Assembly (NCBI GenBank): GCA_002387735.1
Contig: DGKJ01000048.1
Coordinates: 8,910 to 18,014, forward strand
DNA length: 9,105 nt
Direction of reading: 5' to 3'
From: Bacteriovoracaceae bacterium UBA4573
GTDB taxonomy: Bacteria > Bdellovibrionota > UBA1018 > UBA923
Every line of letters starts with the position of its first letter. The first letter of the stretch is position 1. The notes beneath the pieces were generated by a model that did no database searches, had not been told where the DNA came from, and worked only from the letters and a program-made list of their open reading frames with translations. This document shows positions 5,223 through 9,105 of this stretch, in pieces. The position numbers were made by a program, and so were the translations under genes.

Positions 5223-5258
5223 CGCGACCCTTCGCGGCTAGTCGGGGTTCCTTATTTT
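5218..5258 (+). repeat. 41-bp exact direct repeat, copy 2; reduced terminator hairpin
   Basis: This is identical to 4111-4151, 1107 bases upstream. Copy 2 lacks the 5' arm of the outer stem (the CCCCGGC part), keeping only about nine pairs: TGGC/GCTA and CGCGA/TCGCG. The tail TTCCTTATTTT is intact, so it may still terminate transcription from the exported-protein gene, 87 bases upstream. Confidence 0.85.
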
Positions 5259-5293
5259 ACTAAACCAAACGAATTGTTTTACGGAATAGCGTT

Positions 5294-7519
5294 TCAACCA
5301 GTAGAAAAAGCGATGAGTTCTTTAGGTAGAATTTTTACGCCAGTTTTATGGGCTTTTTCTAGAACGTGTTCATCTTCAAAGTGGCTGGTTACTAAGATGG
5401 CACGATTTGAAATACCGCTGGTTTTAATAAGATCAATACCGTCTTGGGTACCACCTAATTCATAATCGACCAAAAAGAGATCTATTTTAGACAGTTTGTT
5501 CCGACCGTTACGAAAATAGCCGTAAAAAGAATCGGCTGAAAGAAAAGTAGTTATGTGATTTTCGGGAACATTAGAACTTGCGATTTTTTGGCGCCACAGT
5601 TCGTGAACCGCGTGATCGTCGTCGATTATAACAATGTAAAGATCAGGGTTTAGTTTCAATTTAATTTCAAAAATATCGGGTTTTTCACAGAGGGGAATAG
5701 TGACTGTAGTGGTTGTTCCGTTGTCTTCTTGCGACTCAAAACTGAGACTTCCACCCCAAGACTCAATGGTTGCTTTCGCATGATGTACGCCTAGGCCGTT
5801 TCCGTTAACCTTGCCGAATGAAAGTCCGCTTTCGCCGAGTCTGGCCAAAACCTCGGGTGGAATACCTCGACCGTTGTCTTTTACGGCTATAAACGCTTGG
5901 GTGGCGGAACACGAAAGCGAGACTTCTACTAAAAGATCTCGCTGAGATTTGGCCTCGATAGCGTTGTCGATCAAATTTGAAAGCACGCGTTTAAAGGCAA
6001 AACGCTCGAATTTAGAAAAAACCGCTTGAGTGCCAGCGTCCGACGAAAATTCTATTGTAACTCCGGGAAGGTTGCGGACTTGAGTCCTTTTTTCCGAAAG
6101 AATCTGCTGCAAAGAGGTGATAATTAAATTGGGTTGAAGCCGGGTTTCGGAAGCATTTTGTAAAGAAGGTTGGAGTTGCTTTATTTCCCTGTTCTTGGCC
6201 AATAGCATGTTCGCAATATCGCGAATGCGGTTGGTCGCGGATTTTAATAGAATTTTAGTATCGTCGGATTCAAGTTGAGTAAGAGTAGGGAGCGTGGCGT
6301 CGAGCGCCGCAAGCGGAGAGCGAATATCGTGAGCAACTTGGGTGGCGATTTCCACCAGCGCGCGATTCTTAGTCGCTTCTATAATTTGTAAATTTAACGC
6401 GTTAGCATGCTGAATCAATTGGTTGTAGCCGTTTACCAATATATCGGTTTCCTTTAGATTCGTCTTTTTGGTGATCGGAACCAATGCGGTTAGACTTTGC
6501 GAGTTGGAAGTAATGGAAGCCTGTTGGTACACGATACTTGCAACATTTTCAAAAACTGAAGAAACTCTCAAAGAAATTGAATTTGATAGCAACCAGATGA
6601 GAAACGCTAAAAATATAGCACTGGTGAACTCTAAGGCGGTCGGCATGGAGTATATCTTGAGCAAAGATATTCCGCAAAGCAGCAAAATGTTGGTTACAAA
6701 TATTGCGAGCGCCAAAGCGGTACGAACGCTTTTCATCGCCGTAAACTCCAAATTAAAATTACGCGGGCGAATTTTTACGTAGTAAAGGGCACAACCTGCT
6801 CCCGCCGCGATCGATACATTCCAGGCATAATCCGCCCAAATAAAAACCAAGCTATTTTCTACGGCCGAATGGAATCGAATAGCAAAATCACCAATTACCA
6901 AAAGAAGAAAAGAATTTAGTGTCAGGAAACCAGAGACAGATTTTACCTGTAGGGCTAGGACTGAAGCGAGCCCAAAAGCGATCGACAGGAGATAACTGTA
7001 AGCCGTACTGTTTACTAAGTGAAATAATTCCGGTGAAATGGGGCGACTGTAAAACGGATGTAATATATATTTGTGGCTAAAAATTGCATGTAGAGCGATC
7101 AAACCGAAAGAGAGAATGGTGAAACCGACGGAGGGACGGTTTCGTGTGGTAAGTATTCCAATAGTTAACGCTGCCCCCGCCGCAAATATCGTATACGCAA
7201 CCTCGCTTAGTCTACGAAGTACAAGATGATGCTCAATTTTTTGAAGGAGCAGGTAGTTGTAAGTTGTGTCCGCGAGAAATAAAGAAAAGAATGACGCAAA
7301 AAGAATTAGGTTGGAATAGGTTATTTTTTTTGCCACTTCAACGGCGATTAGCCCGGCCAGTAGTAATTCACTCAAAAATTGTTGAAATATGAATACGTAT
7401 TCTTTTGTCTTCGGAAGAAAAATCGCTAGTGTCGTAGGACCCAACGACAGAAGCAAGATTCCAAAAATTTTCAAATTTATTACTAAATTCTTAGCATTAA
7501 ATTTTGATGCAGGGTTCAT
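5294..7519 (-). CDS. Membrane-bound hybrid histidine kinase with C-terminal receiver (741 aa)
   Basis: Inner-membrane sensor kinase of a phosphorelay. About ten hydrophobic helices fill residues 17-316, with no large periplasmic domain, suggesting sensing within or at the membrane. The dimerisation/phosphoacceptor box is VAHDIRSPLAAL with H397. The ATPase domain shows the N box LSNLIDNAIEA (N515, N519), the G1 box DNGRGIP (548-554) and the G2 box GNGLGVHHAK (573-582). A receiver follows from about 627, with acidic pocket D633/D634, phosphoacceptor D685 (LFLVDYELGG), T711/S712 and K733. The protein ends eight residues after K733, leaving little room for helix alpha-5 of the receiver; this may be a feature of its subfamily. 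No output domain is present, so a phosphotransfer protein or response regulator elsewhere is expected. Its start overlaps the SET gene by 23 bases and no clear ribosome-binding site is seen, suggesting translational coupling. Confidence 0.93.
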   Translation of the reverse strand: MNPASKFNAKNLVINLKIFGILLLSLGPTTLAIFLPKTKEYVFIFQQFLSELLLAGLIAVEVAKKITYSNLILFASFFSLFLADTTYNYLLLQKIEHHLVLRRLSEVAYTIFAAGAALTIGILTTRNRPSVGFTILSFGLIALHAIFSHKYILHPFYSRPISPELFHLVNSTAYSYLLSIAFGLASVLALQVKSVSGFLTLNSFLLLVIGDFAIRFHSAVENSLVFIWADYAWNVSIAAGAGCALYYVKIRPRNFNLEFTAMKSVRTALALAIFVTNILLLCGISLLKIYSMPTALEFTSAIFLAFLIWLLSNSISLRVSSVFENVASIVYQQASITSNSQSLTALVPITKKTNLKETDILVNGYNQLIQHANALNLQIIEATKNRALVEIATQVAHDIRSPLAALDATLPTLTQLESDDTKILLKSATNRIRDIANMLLAKNREIKQLQPSLQNASETRLQPNLIITSLQQILSEKRTQVRNLPGVTIEFSSDAGTQAVFSKFERFAFKRVLSNLIDNAIEAKSQRDLLVEVSLSCSATQAFIAVKDNGRGIPPEVLARLGESGLSFGKVNGNGLGVHHAKATIESWGGSLSFESQEDNGTTTTVTIPLCEKPDIFEIKLKLNPDLYIVIIDDDHAVHELWRQKIASSNVPENHITTFLSADSFYGYFRNGRNKLSKIDLFLVDYELGGTQDGIDLIKTSGISNRAILVTSHFEDEHVLEKAHKTGVKILPKELIAFSTG

Positions 7520-8054
7520 TTAATATTTTACGTTGGATGTGTGGAAGCCATTCCATCCAAAGAGCCCGCGCTAATATTGGATTTTGCCAATCCGTACCTT
7601 TGATAATTTTTCGACAAACTGGAGAGCCACATTCACAATTAAGGGTCCAGTTGTCTAGGCCGGCGATTAGCGTAGCATAGTCTAGCGTCAGCTCGGTTCC
7701 GGGAAAGATTTCTTTTTTTGCCACCGTTACTAAGCCGCCGATTCTGGCTACGTTAGATTCGCAGTGATGATTTAGAAAACACCCAGCATCGGGTTTATTA
7801 AAATCTGTCGGTGCAAGATAAAGAGAGTCTGTAATCAAAACCGGATAAGCCATTTCCCATGGAACATCTGCAACCGACGACAGCACAGTGCCACCTTCTT
7901 GAAAAATTGTGCTACCCTTGGGAATGTGTTCTGCCGCAAATGCCGCTCGATAGCCCTTTTTTAGTTCTCGAACTTCGACACCAAACCATTGCTTGTGTTG
8001 AGTTGGTGCAAATCGGTGACCGTCCTCTACGAGGAACTTTGGGTAAAATTGCAT
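7497..8054 (-). CDS. SET-domain protein-lysine methyltransferase (185 aa)
   Basis: Predicted to move methyl groups from S-adenosylmethionine to a lysine side chain of an unknown protein. The single domain has the SET core motif CFLNHHCESN (92-101, matching the family's N-H-x-C-x-x-N) and ELTLDYA (121-127, with catalytic Y126). A post-SET cluster, CECGSPVC (140-147), follows; C98, C140, C142 and C147 could bind one zinc ion, as in eukaryotic post-SET enzymes. Bacterial SET proteins are known from pathogens, where several act on host histones, but also from free-living species. No export signal is visible. The ATG at 8054 has GAGAGG about ten bases upstream. It is the first gene of an operon with the hybrid histidine kinase, overlapping it by 23 bases, which suggests a shared pathway. 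Confidence 0.9.
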   Translation of the reverse strand: MQFYPKFLVEDGHRFAPTQHKQWFGVEVRELKKGYRAAFAAEHIPKGSTIFQEGGTVLSSVADVPWEMAYPVLITDSLYLAPTDFNKPDAGCFLNHHCESNVARIGGLVTVAKKEIFPGTELTLDYATLIAGLDNWTLNCECGSPVCRKIIKGTDWQNPILARALWMEWLPHIQRKILNEPCIKI

Positions 8055-8079
8055 TTTATGCTAACCTCTCTTTATGCTA
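8055..8079. repeat. Direct repeat TTTATGCTA in the divergent promoter region
   Basis: TTTATGCTA occurs at 8055-8063 and again at 8071-8079, start to start 16 bases apart, in the 81-base gap between the SET gene and the peptidase gene. It may be an operator for both genes or chance in an AT-rich region. Confidence 0.35.
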
Positions 8080-8084
8080 CGACT

Positions 8085-8113
8085 ATCGTAACGAAATAGG
8101 CAGAAACTTTCAA
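8085..8113 (-). promoter_or_regulatory. Sigma-70-type promoter of the SET-kinase operon
   Basis: Read on the minus strand, TTGAAA (8113-8108), 17 bases, then TACGAT (8090-8085) matches five and four of six consensus bases at the ideal spacing. Transcription would start near 8078, leaving a leader of about 24 bases. No equally good promoter is seen for the divergent gene; a weak plus-strand candidate is TTGCAT (8049-8054) with TATGCT (8073-8078). Confidence 0.5.
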
Positions 8114-8135
8114 ATATTAGCCAGAGGGAATTTCG

Positions 8136-8906
8136 GTGCTAAGGGTAGTAAATTCGATTAGCTTTTTTTTGATTTTTGGATTGATCGGCACGTTTGCATC
8201 AGATCGTCCGCTTTATGGACCTAGAAATAACCCCTATGCTGTGCCTCTTTCGAAAGAGAACTCCTATTTTCGAAATAAAAAAAATATCGCCTTAGATTTT
8301 TGGACGCTGATTTCCTATTACGAAGGCCAACATAACGACTACTCTTGTTCTGTCGGCGCCGTGTTGCCCGTTCTCAATTCGGTGATAAATTGGAAAGAAA
8401 AAAAATACGGTCAAATTAACGTAGGCTATCAAGAGTTATTAAATAAAGTAAAAACTGGAAATTGGAAAGAAAGGGTTTCTGAAAAGGGGTTTAGAGGGAA
8501 GCACGGCGTTCCATTGGTTGCTTTGGAAAATATAGTGGGTGAGGTGTTCAGGGTCTACGGTCAAAGTGGATTAAAAATTAGGCGAGTACATGTTTCGAAT
8601 ACGAACGCTAGTACGCTCAATAAAATTAAAGAAGATTTAGTTAAAAATGAGATTTCTGGTAGAAATTTTATTATCGCAAATTTTGATGGATCGAAGTTTT
8701 TCGACGACCCCGAACCTTGGGGTCATATTGCAGTCATTGGTGCTTTCGACGAAGACACGAATCGAATCTTAATTTTGGATCCCTACCGAACATGGTACTC
8801 GCCTTATTGGGTAACATTGGAGCGATTCGTTTTAGCGTTGGCGACGAAGGATACTGAGAACGGAAATTTTCGGGGTTACTTGTATTTGGAGTTTCCGCAG
8901 AGCTAA
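8136..8906 (+). CDS. Exported phytochelatin-synthase-like cysteine peptidase (256 aa)
   Basis: Papain-like enzyme of the phytochelatin synthase family. Plant members act on glutathione to make phytochelatins; short bacterial members mostly cleave glycine from glutathione or its conjugates. The catalytic triad is visible: C71 in YSCSVGAVLPVLN, H197 in WGHIAVIGAFD and D215 in ILILDPYRTWYSPYW. The following stretch up to NFRGYLYL also fits the family, where a similar K/T-Y-x-P-x-W-V pattern follows the aspartate. Start taken as GTG 8136: it has AGAGGGA seven bases upstream and gives a signal peptide, MLRVVNSISFFLIFGLIGTFA, so the enzyme should act in the periplasm or outside the cell. The second, Cys-rich metal-sensing domain of eukaryotic enzymes is absent. 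Divergent from the SET-kinase operon; its stop lies three bases from that of the convergent dUTPase gene. Substrate is inferred from family only. Confidence 0.87.
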   Translation: MLRVVNSISFFLIFGLIGTFASDRPLYGPRNNPYAVPLSKENSYFRNKKNIALDFWTLISYYEGQHNDYSCSVGAVLPVLNSVINWKEKKYGQINVGYQELLNKVKTGNWKERVSEKGFRGKHGVPLVALENIVGEVFRVYGQSGLKIRRVHVSNTNASTLNKIKEDLVKNEISGRNFIIANFDGSKFFDDPEPWGHIAVIGAFDEDTNRILILDPYRTWYSPYWVTLERFVLALATKDTENGNFRGYLYLEFPQS

Positions 8907-8909
8907 TTA

Positions 8910-9105
8910 CTACCTCCCCGTACTCCCAAAGCCACCGCTGGATCGGACGGTGTCGGAAAGTTCTTTCACTTCGGTAGTTGGGATTAAGTTTACTGGCAAA
9001 ATTAACATTTGGGCGATTTTATCACCGCGTGAAATTTTGTAGGGTTCATTTCGCAGGTTAATCAACAACACCTGAACCTCACCGCGATAGCCGGCGTCCA
9101 CTACC
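8910..9105 (-). CDS. dut: dUTPase, C-terminal part (start outside window)
   Basis: Hydrolyses dUTP to dUMP and pyrophosphate, keeping uracil out of DNA and supplying dUMP for thymidylate synthesis. The frame is open to the right edge, so only about the last 65 residues of an enzyme usually near 150 long are present; the GTG at 9101 is an internal codon. Conserved motif 3 is seen as VDAGYRGEVQV, with the tyrosine that stacks on uracil, motif 4 as RGDKIAQMLILPV and the flexible C-terminal motif 5 as RSSGGFGSTG, which closes over the bound nucleotide. All expected residues in this half are present, so it looks intact. Motifs 1 and 2 lie outside the window. Confidence 0.95.
   Translation of the reverse strand, partial: VVDAGYRGEVQVLLINLRNEPYKISRGDKIAQMLILPVNLIPTTEVKELSDTVRSSGGFGSTGR

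Noticed and set aside
4111..5258. The 41-bp repeats as ends of an insertion sequence or integration att sites
   Set aside because: They are direct, have no transposase or integrase between them, and copy 1 is part of a working terminator hairpin.
5040..5465. Open reading frame crossing the end of the exported-protein gene and the start of the kinase 3' region
   Set aside because: It overlaps two supported genes in other frames; only its middle part (5151-5222) is meaningful, as a flagellin relic.

Overview
The window looks like chromosome of a motile, flagellated Gram-negative bacterium, most likely of the Bdellovibrionota (Bdellovibrio-like). The main reason is the pair of short tandem flagellins, whose N-termini (MGLR/MGFR..TN..S.N.QR, then SGSRIN.....DDAAGLAISENL) and C-termini resemble Bdellovibrio flagellins as I remember them. 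This is an inference from recall, not from a search. No rRNA, tRNA, CRISPR array, insertion sequence or phage gene was seen.

Layout. 1-734 (+): 3' end of an ABC1/UbiB-family kinase-like gene, cut by the left edge. 731-1645 (-): GNAT acetyltransferase, convergent, with overlapping stop codons. 1738-1905 (+): possible 55-aa protein of unknown function. 1906-4151 (+): flagellin locus with two flagellin genes, each with a sigma-28-type promoter, structured leader and AAGGAGG ribosome-binding block, ending in a strong hairpin terminator. 4279-5130 (+): exported protein of unknown function. 5151-5258: a decayed flagellin 3' end fused to a copy of the flagellin terminator. 8054-5294 (-): two-gene operon of a SET-domain lysine methyltransferase and a ten-helix membrane hybrid histidine kinase. 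8136-8906 (+): exported phytochelatin-synthase-like cysteine peptidase, divergent from that operon. 8910-9105 (-): C-terminal part of dUTPase, cut by the right edge.

The flagellin locus is the most informative part. The sigma-28 boxes place both genes in the late flagellar class. Both leaders carry GGA triplets in hairpin loops upstream of GGA-rich ribosome-binding sites, an arrangement reminiscent of CsrA control of Bacillus subtilis hag. The 41-bp exact repeat on both sides of the exported-protein gene, together with the flagellin-like relic before the second copy, suggests that a third flagellin once stood here and was lost by deletion or recombination. The SET-kinase operon joins a protein methyltransferase to two-component signalling; its targets cannot be read from the sequence.
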